A DNA stretch of 32,046 nt, taken from contig JAFVYE010000044.1 of assembly GCA_017500745.1 (NCBI GenBank), positions 1 through 32,046 of the forward strand. Direction: 5' to 3'. Origin of the DNA: Clostridia bacterium (GTDB lineage Bacteria; Bacillota; Clostridia; Christensenellales; CAG-917). Below are positions 23,917 through 31,923 of the stretch, in pieces. The translations under genes were made by a program, and so were the position numbers. Within the stretch, counting starts at the first letter, position 1, and every line of letters begins with the position of its first letter. The notes under the pieces were generated by a model that saw nothing but the letters and a program-made list of their open reading frames with translations, did no database searches and was not told the origin of the DNA.

Positions 23917-25389
23917 ATGATTGACGACATCAAAGATTTAAGTTTGATTCAAAAACAAAAGAAACTGAAGCGCAGAAGTCTTTCTTCTGCATTTTGGAAA
24001 ACCTTTCCTCTGGCATTTGTTGCATCAGTGGGCATGAGTCTTTTTGGCATCATGATAACAGGGGAGTTTCTTGAGGCGTTTACCATTGCAAGAGCATTTG
24101 AAACGGCGGGCAGAATTGCCACCTCTGTGTTCATCATGATTGCAATGTTCTTTTCAGTGCACAGCTTTGCTCATGAGGAGAAATTTCTTGTGCGCAACTT
24201 CACACTTGTCACCATAATTGTGGCAATGACCTATATGGCATGCATGGCAACGGTGTATTTCTTCAACGTTTACATCATGCCTATATCCCTTGTGTCGCTG
24301 ATTCTTTTGGTGCTGACCAACCGTAAGACAAGTCTTATTGCCACCTGCGGGACAGCCCTTTTCATCCTCATATCATTCATATCCCCCAACAAGCTTGAAA
24401 CCACGCTCAACATCTACGGCATCATTGCCTCAATAGTGTGCAACTTGGTGGCAGCAGTATGCGTCAACTCATTGGCGTCAAAGCACTACACAAGACTCAA
24501 GTTTTTGGTTATGAGTGCTGTGGCTGCTTTTGTGTCTGTGCCCCTTGTTGTCATCACAACTCTTGCAATTGGAGACGTGTCACTTAACATTGTCTACAAC
24601 CTTGCATGGTCTTATGGTGGAAACGTTGGAGCAGTGCTTCTTTCATTGCCCCTATGCGCAATCTTTGAAGGGATATTCAACATTGCAGACGACTTCAAGC
24701 TCAATGAGCTGACGGCCCTCTCACATCCTCTCCTCAAACGCCTTGCAAGTGAAGCACCCGGCACCTTCAACCACTCCCTTGTGGTTGGCAACTTGGCAGA
24801 GGCCTGTGCAGAAGCAATTGGAGAAAACCCCCACCTTGCAAGATGTGCCGCATATTATCATGACGTTGGCAAGCTCAAGGCCCCCGTTTATTTCTCCGAA
24901 AACCAATCCAACTACAACCCTCACGATGAGCTCATTCCCGAGGTCAGCGCCAGCATGATCACGTCACACACTCTCTTTGGAGAAATCCTTGCCAAAAAAT
25001 ATCGTTTGCCCAAGGAAATCATCAGCATTTGCAGAGAGCACCATGGCACAACTCCCGTTGGATATTTTTATCGCAAAGCACTTTCTCTCACAGAGGACGG
25101 CGATTTGCCCTCTGTTGACTACGTATATTCTGGCCCCAAACCTCAATCAAAGGTTGCTGCCATCATCATGATTGCAGACACCATTGAGGCAACTTGCAGA
25201 TCATTTATGCCTGACGTCAAAGAGGAGTTTGTGGCAATGGTTGATCGCCTCGTTGGCGAAAAGCTCAACCTTGGTCAATTTGACGAGTGCCCCATTACCC
25301 TTGACGACCTCAACAAAATCAAGGAGACAATCATTGACGTTCTGCCCAGCGTGCATCACAGCAGAGTGTCCTACGACAAGAGAAAATGA
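23917..25389 (+). CDS. pgpH: 7TM-HD phosphodiesterase, PgpH-like, lacking the extracellular HDED domain
   Basis: PgpH (YqfF in Bacillus) breaks down the second messenger cyclic di-AMP. This 490-residue protein has a cytoplasmic N-terminus, about seven to eight membrane segments (from about 28 to 255), then a cytoplasmic HD domain. Visible metal and active-site residues are 'GTFNHSLVVGNLAE', 'YYHDVGKLKAPVYFSENQ', 'SHTLFGEILAKKYRLPKEII', 'REHHGT' and 'IADTIEATCRS'. Typical PgpH proteins are about 700 residues because a domain of about 250-300 residues (7TMR-HDED) sits outside the cell after the first helix. Here only about 20 residues separate the first two helices. The place between phoH and ybeY is the conserved Firmicutes position. 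Its stop overlaps ybeY (ATGA). Confidence 0.9.
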   Translation: MIDDIKDLSLIQKQKKLKRRSLSSAFWKTFPLAFVASVGMSLFGIMITGEFLEAFTIARAFETAGRIATSVFIMIAMFFSVHSFAHEEKFLVRNFTLVTIIVAMTYMACMATVYFFNVYIMPISLVSLILLVLTNRKTSLIATCGTALFILISFISPNKLETTLNIYGIIASIVCNLVAAVCVNSLASKHYTRLKFLVMSAVAAFVSVPLVVITTLAIGDVSLNIVYNLAWSYGGNVGAVLLSLPLCAIFEGIFNIADDFKLNELTALSHPLLKRLASEAPGTFNHSLVVGNLAEACAEAIGENPHLARCAAYYHDVGKLKAPVYFSENQSNYNPHDELIPEVSASMITSHTLFGEILAKKYRLPKEIISICREHHGTTPVGYFYRKALSLTEDGDLPSVDYVYSGPKPQSKVAAIIMIADTIEATCRSFMPDVKEEFVAMVDRLVGEKLNLGQFDECPITLDDLNKIKETIIDVLPSVHHSRVSYDKRK

Positions 25390-25856
25390 CAAACTTCGCA
25401 GGAGCAAAGCTCAAGGAAAAATCCCTTATGAAAAGGGTGGAGAAGGCAGTCTTTGACAAGCTTGGTCAGCCCAACTTTTTCATCACAGACATTGCGGTGG
25501 TTGACGAGGACACAATCCGCCAGTACAACCGTGAAACTCGTGGGATTGATGCTGTGACTGACGTGCTCAGCTTCCCCTATTTTGACAAGCTTCATCTCCC
25601 CGTGTGCGAGGATGAGTTTTTGGACAGCGACAGAGTCAAGGGCAGAGTGTGTCTTGGAAGCATAATGATATGCAGAAAGCGTGCAGAGGAGCAGGCAAGA
25701 GAGTACGGCCACTCCATAGAAAGAGAAATGGGCTTTTTGACCTGCCACGGCTTTTTGCACATATTGGGCTTTGACCACGTGGTGCCCGAAGATGAAAAAG
25801 TGATGTTCCCTCTTCAAGAAGAAATCATGTCAAGCATTGGACTTGAACGAAAATAA
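25386..25856 (+). CDS. ybeY: Endoribonuclease YbeY, rRNA maturation factor
   Basis: YbeY is a zinc-dependent RNase needed for 16S rRNA 3'-end processing and ribosome quality control. The 156-residue protein shows the conserved 'DAVTDVLSFPYF' (55-66) and the metal site 'HGFLHILGFDH' with His121, His125 and His131. Its ATG overlaps the pgpH stop (ATGA). In Bacillus, dgkA and cdd lie between ybeY and era; here era follows after 18 bases. Confidence 0.95.
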   Translation: MTNFAGAKLKEKSLMKRVEKAVFDKLGQPNFFITDIAVVDEDTIRQYNRETRGIDAVTDVLSFPYFDKLHLPVCEDEFLDSDRVKGRVCLGSIMICRKRAEEQAREYGHSIEREMGFLTCHGFLHILGFDHVVPEDEKVMFPLQEEIMSSIGLERK

Positions 25857-25874
25857 ACACAACGAACAAAAGAA

Positions 25875-26783
25875 ATGAAATCAGGATTTATTTGCATTAC
25901 GGGCCTTGCAAACGCAGGCAAATCAACTCTCATCAATTCACTTGTTGGCGAAAAGGTGGCCATAGTATCTTGGCGTCCTCAAACCACAAGAAACAAAATC
26001 CTCGGCATCGTCAATGGCGAAAAGGGCGGTGAGAACTTTCAAATGGTGTTCATTGACACACCGGGCATTCACAATGCAAAAAATCATCTTGGGGACTATA
26101 TGATGAAGTCCGTTGAGGTGGGGCTCAAAGACGTGGACGGCATACTCTACGTCATAGACGCAGGCAAGGGCATTCAAAGAGAGGACTATGAGTTCATTGA
26201 AAAACACGCAGATACCAAACCGCTCATAGTTGTCCTCAACAAAGAGGACGCTGTCACCAAAGTGACAATGCTTGACGCCATTCAAAAACTGACTGCATTC
26301 CCTCAAGTGAAGGCAGTTGTTCCTGCCAGCGCAAAGAAAGGCGAAAACCTTGAACCCATAATGGACGAGCTGTTTGCACTTCTCCCCGATGGCGTGCAAA
26401 TGTTCCCAGAAGAGATGTTCACAGACAGCAGTATGCGCTTTATGGCGGCGGAGACCATCCGTGAAAAAGCTCTCTATCTTCTTGACAAAGAGATTCCCTA
26501 CGGCATTGGCGTGTACATCAACAAGTTTGAAATGCGTGAAGACAAGCCCATCTATGAAATAGATGCAGACATCGTGGTTGAAAAGCAATCACACAAAGCC
26601 ATCGTCATTGGCAAGGGTGGCTCAACTCTCAAACAAATTGCCTCTGCTGCTCGCAAGGACCTTGAAGAGATGACGGGGGAAAGAGTTTTCCTCACACTCT
26701 ACGTCAAGGCAAAGCTCGATTGGCGCAACAGCGACTATCTCATGCGTGAGCTTGGCTACGACATCAAGGATTTGAAAAAGTAA
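25875..26783 (+). CDS. era: GTPase Era
   Basis: Era binds the 3' end of 16S rRNA and checks 30S subunit assembly. The 302-residue protein has the GTPase motifs G1 'GLANAGKST' (10-18, where the common form is GRPNVGKS), G2 'RPQTTRNKI' (34-42), G3 'DTPGIH' (61-66) and G4 'NKED' (122-125). It ends with the KH domain, including 'VIGKGGSTLKQI'. No Shine-Dalgarno is visible before the ATG (ACAAAAGAA). It lies in an operon with ybeY and its stop overlaps the recO start by one base (TAATG). Confidence 0.96.
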   Translation: MKSGFICITGLANAGKSTLINSLVGEKVAIVSWRPQTTRNKILGIVNGEKGGENFQMVFIDTPGIHNAKNHLGDYMMKSVEVGLKDVDGILYVIDAGKGIQREDYEFIEKHADTKPLIVVLNKEDAVTKVTMLDAIQKLTAFPQVKAVVPASAKKGENLEPIMDELFALLPDGVQMFPEEMFTDSSMRFMAAETIREKALYLLDKEIPYGIGVYINKFEMREDKPIYEIDADIVVEKQSHKAIVIGKGGSTLKQIASAARKDLEEMTGERVFLTLYVKAKLDWRNSDYLMRELGYDIKDLKK

Positions 26784-27478
26784 TGGATGCAAAAAAGGTC
26801 ACGGCAATAGTCACAAGGGCGGTGCCTTACGGCGACACGGATATGATCATCACCCTCGTATCACTTGAAGAGGGCAAGCTTACCGTCACCGCAAAGGGCT
26901 GTTTGAAGCCCAAGGCAAAACTGCGCTATGCCACCGAGCCCATGAACTTTGGCGAGTATATGCTGGCGGGACGCCCAGAGCGTCTTGTCCTTGCAGACTG
27001 CGCTCAAATTGACAGCTTTTCGCCAATTACGTTGGACATTGAAAAGTACTATGCTTCCGCCCTCATCCTTGAAGGATTGCAAAAGCTGTCCCCCGAGAGT
27101 CAACCCATGCTTTTCAAGCATGCAATAGAGGTGCTCAAAGCCCTTGCGTACGAGGGCAAAGGAGCAGAGGAAGGCGTGAGAGATTTTCTTCTTTACGCTC
27201 TTCGTGACAACGGCTACACCGTGGATTTTGCCACCTGCAACAGTTGCGGTTGCGTCCTTGACGGCGAAGCGGTGTTTTCAGAAAAAGACGGCATAGTTTG
27301 TCCTCATTGTGCCGACTATCAAGGTGTGGGCATAGACAGCTACACACGTGCTTATTTAAGCGGAGAGGACAACATCCCAACAACACTCAAAAACAAAGCC
27401 AATATGACCTTGTCTGAAATTGTATTTCAGGTGCTTGGGCTCAGACTTGGCAAGCATTATTTCACGGAGATTTTATGA
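26783..27478 (+). CDS. recO: DNA repair protein RecO
   Basis: RecO works with RecR to load RecA on gapped DNA. The 231-residue protein has an OB-fold N-terminus ('TAIVTRAVPYGDTDMIITLVSLEEGKLTVTAKGC') and a C-terminal helical domain. A zinc finger is formed by Cys152/Cys155 (or Cys157) and Cys173/Cys176. It overlaps era by one base, and its stop overlaps the next ATG (ATGA). The era-recO order is standard for Firmicutes. Confidence 0.93.
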   Translation: MDAKKVTAIVTRAVPYGDTDMIITLVSLEEGKLTVTAKGCLKPKAKLRYATEPMNFGEYMLAGRPERLVLADCAQIDSFSPITLDIEKYYASALILEGLQKLSPESQPMLFKHAIEVLKALAYEGKGAEEGVRDFLLYALRDNGYTVDFATCNSCGCVLDGEAVFSEKDGIVCPHCADYQGVGIDSYTRAYLSGEDNIPTTLKNKANMTLSEIVFQVLGLRLGKHYFTEIL

Positions 27479-29295
27479 AAAAAATCAAGACAGTTGCATT
27501 TATAGTTGTGCTTGCAGTGGTTGCAATGGCATTTGTTGCATGCAACCCAACAGACGTAGGTGGCTATGAAACCTTTACAAACGTCTATGAAAACCACACC
27601 TCAACCACAGAGTTCACTTCATATGAGGTGGCAATTGAAAGTTTGCCTGCTGGCTGGTCACTCTATTCACCCACAACCACTTCAACCGAGTTCAAAAACT
27701 CAAACAGCGGTTACGTCAGCGAATTGGACGGATTTGTGGTCAAAAAGACTCTTGGCTCCTACACCTATCTCAGCATTGTCAAGTGTGGCACAAGCGAGCT
27801 TATGTTCCAAGAAAACCTTGCCATCACAGCATTGAGAGTTGCCAACGGACACATTGTGTTGAAAAGTGCCAATGGAGTCATGTTTGTGACAGACCTCAAC
27901 GGCAAAGTGGTCATCCCTCAAGGCATCATCACGGGGGCAGAGAAGGCAACCATTGACAGTGCTGTGAGAGTTTTGACCAATGAACTCATTGTCACCAACC
28001 CCAACTATGACAAAAATGCAACGGACAACAAGTCCTACACCTGCGTGTATCGTGCGTCAACTGGCAAGCTTGCATGCCGTGTGAAAAACGCCGGTGCAGA
28101 CCTTGCTTGTCTGCAAGGATTTGACAATGATTACATTGTGTCCACAGGCACCAAAGAGGACAACGTTGAAGTCAGCCGTATCTTCCGCATCCCTGCAAGT
28201 GGGGCAGACGTCATCAACATCGCTGGCACAGAGTACGGCTCATATTACTCAAACGGCGAGTCCGACTATTACAACGAAATCACATATATGGGCGATGGCA
28301 AGTTTTTCATCCATGAGGACTGGACTGTTGACAAGGAGGGAGATTACACCTATCACTACAACGATGAGTACGTCAAGGTTGTACGCTTCATCTATTACGC
28401 CAATTTGGACAGCAGAGTTGCCTACAACAGCAACTATTACTTCTTGAACCTTGCCAACCAATATTACGGCAGTGAACGCAACGGCATCGCCAACAAAAAC
28501 TTTTTGCGTGACGGATTCTATTACGCCAGCTATTGCATCTATGTTGACAGCAACAAGGAGGGTTACTATGACCAATTCATCCTTGATGATGGCTTCAACA
28601 TCGTCTATTCATTGTCTGGCAACTTTGGCGCACCCAAGGACACCATCACCGAGGTGGACACCATCTCTTACTATGATCTTGCACTTCTTTTTGTAGACGG
28701 CATTGGCATAGTTCCTCTTCCTTCACACAATCTGCGTGTTGTTGACGACAAGGGCAACACCCTGTTCACCATTGACAAGGCCATCACAAGCGCAGCATAC
28801 AACAACGGCATGATCATTGCAACGTCACTCAACGCAAAGGGTCAAACCGTGTATGCCGTGTACGACATCACAGGCAAAGAGATTGTGCCTTTCTCAAAGG
28901 GCTTTACCGAAATCAATCCTTTCCTTGGCTATTACACTCTTGCCAAACTTGACGGCAAAACCGTGCTTCTTTCAAAGGATGGCAACGTGGTTGAAAAGAT
29001 GAGCGACAATGAAACCGTGCCTTTTGGCGACATTGCACAGACCGCATCAAAGTCCGACATCTACAAACTTGGCAGTTATATGTTTGCAGAAACACGCACC
29101 AGCACAACCACCGGCAAAGAGACCAAATATTACGGCATCAAAAACCTTTCAACTGACGTAAACAGCAACGTTCTTATCCCTGCAAATATGGCCAGCGGAA
29201 GCTTGATGTACGCACCTGCATCCAACCCCAATCAAGTGTACGTCTTTGCCAAGTATGAGGGCAGCGACAGCTTTGTTGTGTACAAGCTCGTTTAA
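27475..29295 (+). CDS. Large predicted lipoprotein, probable beta-propeller/WG-repeat-like
   Basis: The 606-residue protein starts 'MKKIKTVAFIVVLAVVAMAFVAC', a lipoprotein signal with the lipidated cysteine at 23. The mature part is rich in tyrosine, asparagine and threonine. It contains recurring units of the form 'hydrophobic strand, short turn, GK-like, hydrophobic strand', such as 'VMFVTDLNGKVVIPQGI', 'VYAVYDITGKEIVPFSKGFTEINPF' and 'LAKLDGKTVLLSKDGNVVEKM'. These resemble WG repeats and beta-propeller blades; the fold is inferred. I cannot name a function. Its ATG overlaps the recO stop, so it is translated with a housekeeping DNA repair operon, which is unexpected for a surface protein. 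A 65-base gap with no hairpin separates it from the next gene. Confidence 0.85.
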   Translation: MKKIKTVAFIVVLAVVAMAFVACNPTDVGGYETFTNVYENHTSTTEFTSYEVAIESLPAGWSLYSPTTTSTEFKNSNSGYVSELDGFVVKKTLGSYTYLSIVKCGTSELMFQENLAITALRVANGHIVLKSANGVMFVTDLNGKVVIPQGIITGAEKATIDSAVRVLTNELIVTNPNYDKNATDNKSYTCVYRASTGKLACRVKNAGADLACLQGFDNDYIVSTGTKEDNVEVSRIFRIPASGADVINIAGTEYGSYYSNGESDYYNEITYMGDGKFFIHEDWTVDKEGDYTYHYNDEYVKVVRFIYYANLDSRVAYNSNYYFLNLANQYYGSERNGIANKNFLRDGFYYASYCIYVDSNKEGYYDQFILDDGFNIVYSLSGNFGAPKDTITEVDTISYYDLALLFVDGIGIVPLPSHNLRVVDDKGNTLFTIDKAITSAAYNNGMIIATSLNAKGQTVYAVYDITGKEIVPFSKGFTEINPFLGYYTLAKLDGKTVLLSKDGNVVEKMSDNETVPFGDIAQTASKSDIYKLGSYMFAETRTSTTTGKETKYYGIKNLSTDVNSNVLIPANMASGSLMYAPASNPNQVYVFAKYEGSDSFVVYKLV

Positions 29296-29360
29296 TTCAA
29301 AGGGCAAAAAATCAACTTTAACCATCAAAAACCACAACATAAAAACATCTTTTTTGCAAT

Positions 29361-30338
29361 ATGACCAAAATTTTGAACGCACACAACGGACTCAAACAAG
29401 GCGCCGAAATCATCAAAAACGGCGGTCTTGTTGTGTTTCCCACCGAGACTGTCTATGGCCTCGGTGCTGACGCATTCAATGAGGAAGCAGTAAAAAAGAT
29501 TTTCAAGGCAAAGGGCAGGCCACAAGACAATCCTCTCATTGTGCACATATCCTCCTTGGAACAAGTAAAGGACATTGCAAGAGAGGTCCCCTCCGCCTTT
29601 TATAAGGTGGCAGAAAAGTATATGCCCGGCCCCATATCAATCATACTGAAAAAGAGTGACAACATTCCCATGACCGTCACCGCAGGGGGAGATACGGTGG
29701 CTGTGCGCATGCCACAAAATCAAATTGCAAGAGATCTCATATCCCTTTCAAGCCCTCTTGCAGCCCCTTCGGCCAACAAGTCAAAGCACGTGTCGCCCAC
29801 AACGGCACAGCACGTCTATGACGACCTCAACGGCGAGGTTGACCTCATCATTGACGGAGGCAGTTGCGCTGTTGGCATAGAAAGCACGGTGCTTGATCTC
29901 ACCACAGACACCCCCACGGTGTTGCGACCGGGCGCCGTCACGGTTGAGATGCTTGGAGAGCTTCTTGGAGAGGTGGCAATGAATGGAAAGGCCATCAAAA
30001 TTGCCAAGTCCCCGGGGATGAAATACACTCACTACGCCCCCAAAGTGCCCACGGTTGTGGCAACCACCATTGAGCATGCTGTGGCAGAGTACGACAAAAC
30101 CATCAGCGAGGGTGGCAATCCCGTGTTGGTCTATCGTGGAATATACGAGAGCATAGACGGCAGAAATCTCATTGACCTTGGTGTCACGGCAGAGGACTAT
30201 GCACGCAACGTATATTCAGCATTGCGGGAGGCAGAAATCAATTTTGACCAGATCATAATTGAGGAGCTTCACGGCGGTGGCATTGAGTACTCTGTGATGA
30301 ACAGAGTCTACAAATCTGCAGGGGAAAAGACGGTGTAA
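29361..30338 (+). CDS. ywlC: L-threonylcarbamoyladenylate synthase (Sua5/YwlC)
   Basis: This enzyme makes threonylcarbamoyl-AMP from threonine, bicarbonate and ATP for the t6A37 modification of tRNAs. The 325-residue length indicates the long Sua5 form with the extra C-terminal domain. Motifs are 'GGLVVFPTETVYGLGADA' (21-38), 'KAKGRPQDNPLIVHI' (49-63, with the K and R of the KxR core), 'AAPSANKSKHVSPT' and the linker 'SPGMKYTHYAPKVP'. No Shine-Dalgarno is present before the ATG. A weak TTTAAC-N17-TAAAAA (29317-29345) is the only promoter candidate, so it may be read through from recO. Its neighbour is a YwlE-type phosphatase, as in Bacillus. Confidence 0.95.
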   Translation: MTKILNAHNGLKQGAEIIKNGGLVVFPTETVYGLGADAFNEEAVKKIFKAKGRPQDNPLIVHISSLEQVKDIAREVPSAFYKVAEKYMPGPISIILKKSDNIPMTVTAGGDTVAVRMPQNQIARDLISLSSPLAAPSANKSKHVSPTTAQHVYDDLNGEVDLIIDGGSCAVGIESTVLDLTTDTPTVLRPGAVTVEMLGELLGEVAMNGKAIKIAKSPGMKYTHYAPKVPTVVATTIEHAVAEYDKTISEGGNPVLVYRGIYESIDGRNLIDLGVTAEDYARNVYSALREAEINFDQIIIEELHGGGIEYSVMNRVYKSAGEKTV

Positions 30339-30339
30339 T

Positions 30340-30780
30340 ATGAAGATCACTTTTGTTTGTGTTGGCAACACCTGTCGCTCCCCAATGCTCAAAGCGCTTT
30401 TTGAGGACTACGCAAAAGCCCACTCCTTTCATTGTCAAGTGGAGAGCGCAGGGCTTTCCGTCACAGATGGCAGGATATCCCATTTCACAGAAAATATGCT
30501 GTTAGAATGCGGGATTTGTGTGCAAAATCAAAACACAACCACTCTTGACAAAGCCCTTGTTGACAGCAGTGACTTGATTGTTGCCGTTGACAAATTCGTG
30601 GCAGAGCGAGTTGTGATTTTTGGAGGGGAAAACAAGGTGTATTCCTTGTCAAGTCCTTTGCTTTTGGGCAGAGATATTATGGATCCATACGGGCAAGGTC
30701 AAGAGGCATATAGAGCGGTTTTTGAGGAGGCAAAGCGTGCTCTCCCCAAGATACTCGCCCTTGCCAAAATGCTTGGTTGA
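30340..30780 (+). CDS. ywlE: Low-molecular-weight phosphatase, YwlE-type protein arginine phosphatase
   Basis: The 146-residue protein has the phosphatase loop C-x5-R at Cys7 to Arg13 ('CVGNTCRSPM') and the general acid Asp115 in 'DPYGQG'. Threonine at position 11 within the loop is the residue known to give Bacillus YwlE its preference for phosphoarginine over phosphotyrosine. With the ywlC neighbour this supports a role opposite an McsB-type arginine kinase, which is not in this window. The start lies one base after the ywlC stop, implying coupling. A tyrosine phosphatase role is the alternative. Confidence 0.88.
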   Translation: MKITFVCVGNTCRSPMLKALFEDYAKAHSFHCQVESAGLSVTDGRISHFTENMLLECGICVQNQNTTTLDKALVDSSDLIVAVDKFVAERVVIFGGENKVYSLSSPLLLGRDIMDPYGQGQEAYRAVFEEAKRALPKILALAKMLG

Positions 30781-30781
30781 A

Positions 30782-31258
30782 TCACAATGCGGATAGGCAA
30801 TCCTTGAACAGCTTTATGTGGATTTCTTCATCAAGGATGATGCGCTCAATCATCATCTTCAAGCAGTCCTGCGACAAGTTCAATATGGTGCGCTCATAGT
30901 TTAAGATGGCGGTTTCCTCGGCGATTATGTTCTGTTTCAAAAATCTTTTTGGGTCAAGAGTGTAGTTGACAAAACTGCCATTCCAGTATGTACGACCCCC
31001 GACAACGGGATATCCTCCAAGCTTTGTAATTGCTTTGCCCAGCATGTCAAAGTGGTGCATCTCCACCAAGGATATTCCTTCAAGGATGGTGGCCAGCTCC
31101 TCGTCTGCCACAAAGTGTTGATAGGTGTAGGTCATGATTGCGGTCATTTCACCGCTGGCTCCGGCATATGAGGGCATCAAAACCTTGCTGTCCCCAAGAT
31201 TTTTGTCCACCACGACGTCAACGTAGGGCAACTCACTTCTGTACAAAGTCAAGTCCAT
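30782..31258 (-). CDS. Ferritin-like di-metal protein of unknown role
   Basis: The 158-residue protein looks like a four-helix ferritin-like protein. Candidate metal ligands are Glu37 ('ASGEMTAIMTY'), the ExxH of Glu66-His69 ('VEMHHF'), Glu114 ('IIAEETAI') and the second ExxH of Glu144-His147 ('DEEIHI'), a typical di-iron or di-manganese pattern. Similar small proteins occur in Clostridia near the rubrerythrin and manganese-catalase groups; a role in oxidative stress is an inference. The start at 31258 is fixed by AAGGAG just upstream; an in-frame ATG ten codons earlier is unlikely. It converges on ywlE with only one base between them and no terminator. No clear promoter pair is visible upstream. 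Confidence 0.85.
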   Translation of the reverse strand: MDLTLYRSELPYVDVVVDKNLGDSKVLMPSYAGASGEMTAIMTYTYQHFVADEELATILEGISLVEMHHFDMLGKAITKLGGYPVVGGRTYWNGSFVNYTLDPKRFLKQNIIAEETAILNYERTILNLSQDCLKMMIERIILDEEIHIKLFKDCLSAL

Positions 31259-31364
31259 AGGCACTCCTTTTTGGATAAATATATTCATTTGGCCAGAAAA
31301 GTGTGAAAAATCTTTAAAAATCGCAAAAACATATTAAAATAATGCAATACATTGTGTTTTTTGC

Positions 31365-31393
31365 TTGCCAAATTTGTTTGACTATGCTAAAAT
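31365..31393 (+). promoter_or_regulatory. Sigma-A promoter of secG
   Basis: TTGCCA (31365-31370), a 17-base spacer and TAAAAT (31388-31393). Start predicted near 31400; the 22-base leader carries TGGAGG before the ATG at 31422. Confidence 0.7.
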
Positions 31394-31421
31394 CACATAG
31401 ATAATTTTTGGAGGTAACAAA

Positions 31422-31748
31422 ATGCTGAATTCAGTTTTCAACACACTTCTCGCAGCAAACGAGTTCATCAGCAATCCTGGTGGATCAATCGATGCAAGCG
31501 TAAGAAATAATGTTGTTATGGCATTTATGATATTGATGATGATCACAGCAATCGCAATGATCGTCGTCGTTTTGATGCAAAAGGGCACAAATGACAACAT
31601 CGGAGTCATCACTGGCGTTTCAGACACATACTACGGCAAGAACAAGGAACGCAACAAGGCCGGCGTCCTCAAAAAGGTCACCTTTGGTCTCTTTGCATTC
31701 ATCATTGTTTGCGCAGTCATCTGCTTCGTAGTTGCAACTGTGGCATAA
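31422..31748 (+). CDS. secG: Protein translocase subunit SecG
   Basis: SecG is the small accessory subunit of the SecYEG export channel. The 108-residue protein has two membrane helices (about 30-52 and 86-107). The conserved cytoplasmic loop 'VLMQKGTNDNIGVITGVSDTYYGKNKERNKAG' lies between them, matching the 'LLQxGKxxGxxxxxxGxxxxxFGxxK' style of the family. The N-terminal extension of about 25 residues is a little longer than usual. A TGGAGG Shine-Dalgarno fixes the start. It is a single-gene unit with its own promoter and terminator. Confidence 0.88.
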   Translation: MLNSVFNTLLAANEFISNPGGSIDASVRNNVVMAFMILMMITAIAMIVVVLMQKGTNDNIGVITGVSDTYYGKNKERNKAGVLKKVTFGLFAFIIVCAVICFVVATVA

Positions 31749-31764
31749 TTTGGATGAACTTATG

Positions 31765-31795
31765 ACGACTCCGACAATTCGGAGTCGTTTTTTTT
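31765..31795 (+). terminator. Rho-independent terminator after secG
   Basis: Perfect 10-bp arms (31765-31774 and 31779-31788) around CAAT, then a T run to 31795. Confidence 0.95.
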
Positions 31796-31854
31796 ATCAA
31801 AAAAGCAGAGACTTAATTTAAGCAGATGGCAATTTGCATTGGGTGCAACACGCA

Positions 31855-31875
31855 TTTTGTCTAAAATAGACAAAA
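31855..31875. repeat. Palindrome upstream of the smpB promoter
   Basis: TTTTGTCTA and TAGACAAAA are perfect 9-bp arms around AAA. The element ends 12 bases before the smpB -35 box. It has no T run suited to termination and may be a regulator site. Confidence 0.5.
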
Positions 31876-31887
31876 ATTCCAATTTGC

Positions 31888-31916
31888 TTGAAAGAGTGTC
31901 AAAACTGTTATATAAT
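31888..31916 (+). promoter_or_regulatory. Sigma-A promoter of smpB giving a leaderless transcript
   Basis: TTGAAA (31888-31893), a 17-base spacer and a perfect TATAAT (31911-31916), then seven bases and the ATG at 31924. The predicted +1 is at 31923 or 31924, and no Shine-Dalgarno exists. Confidence 0.82.
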
Positions 31917-31923
31917 AAAATTT

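Noticed and set aside
25938..26588. Long minus-strand reading frame opposite era (216 residues)
   Set aside because: It lies entirely within era, which has complete GTPase and KH motifs. The antisense translation is cysteine- and histidine-rich without family features, as expected for a mirror of real codons.
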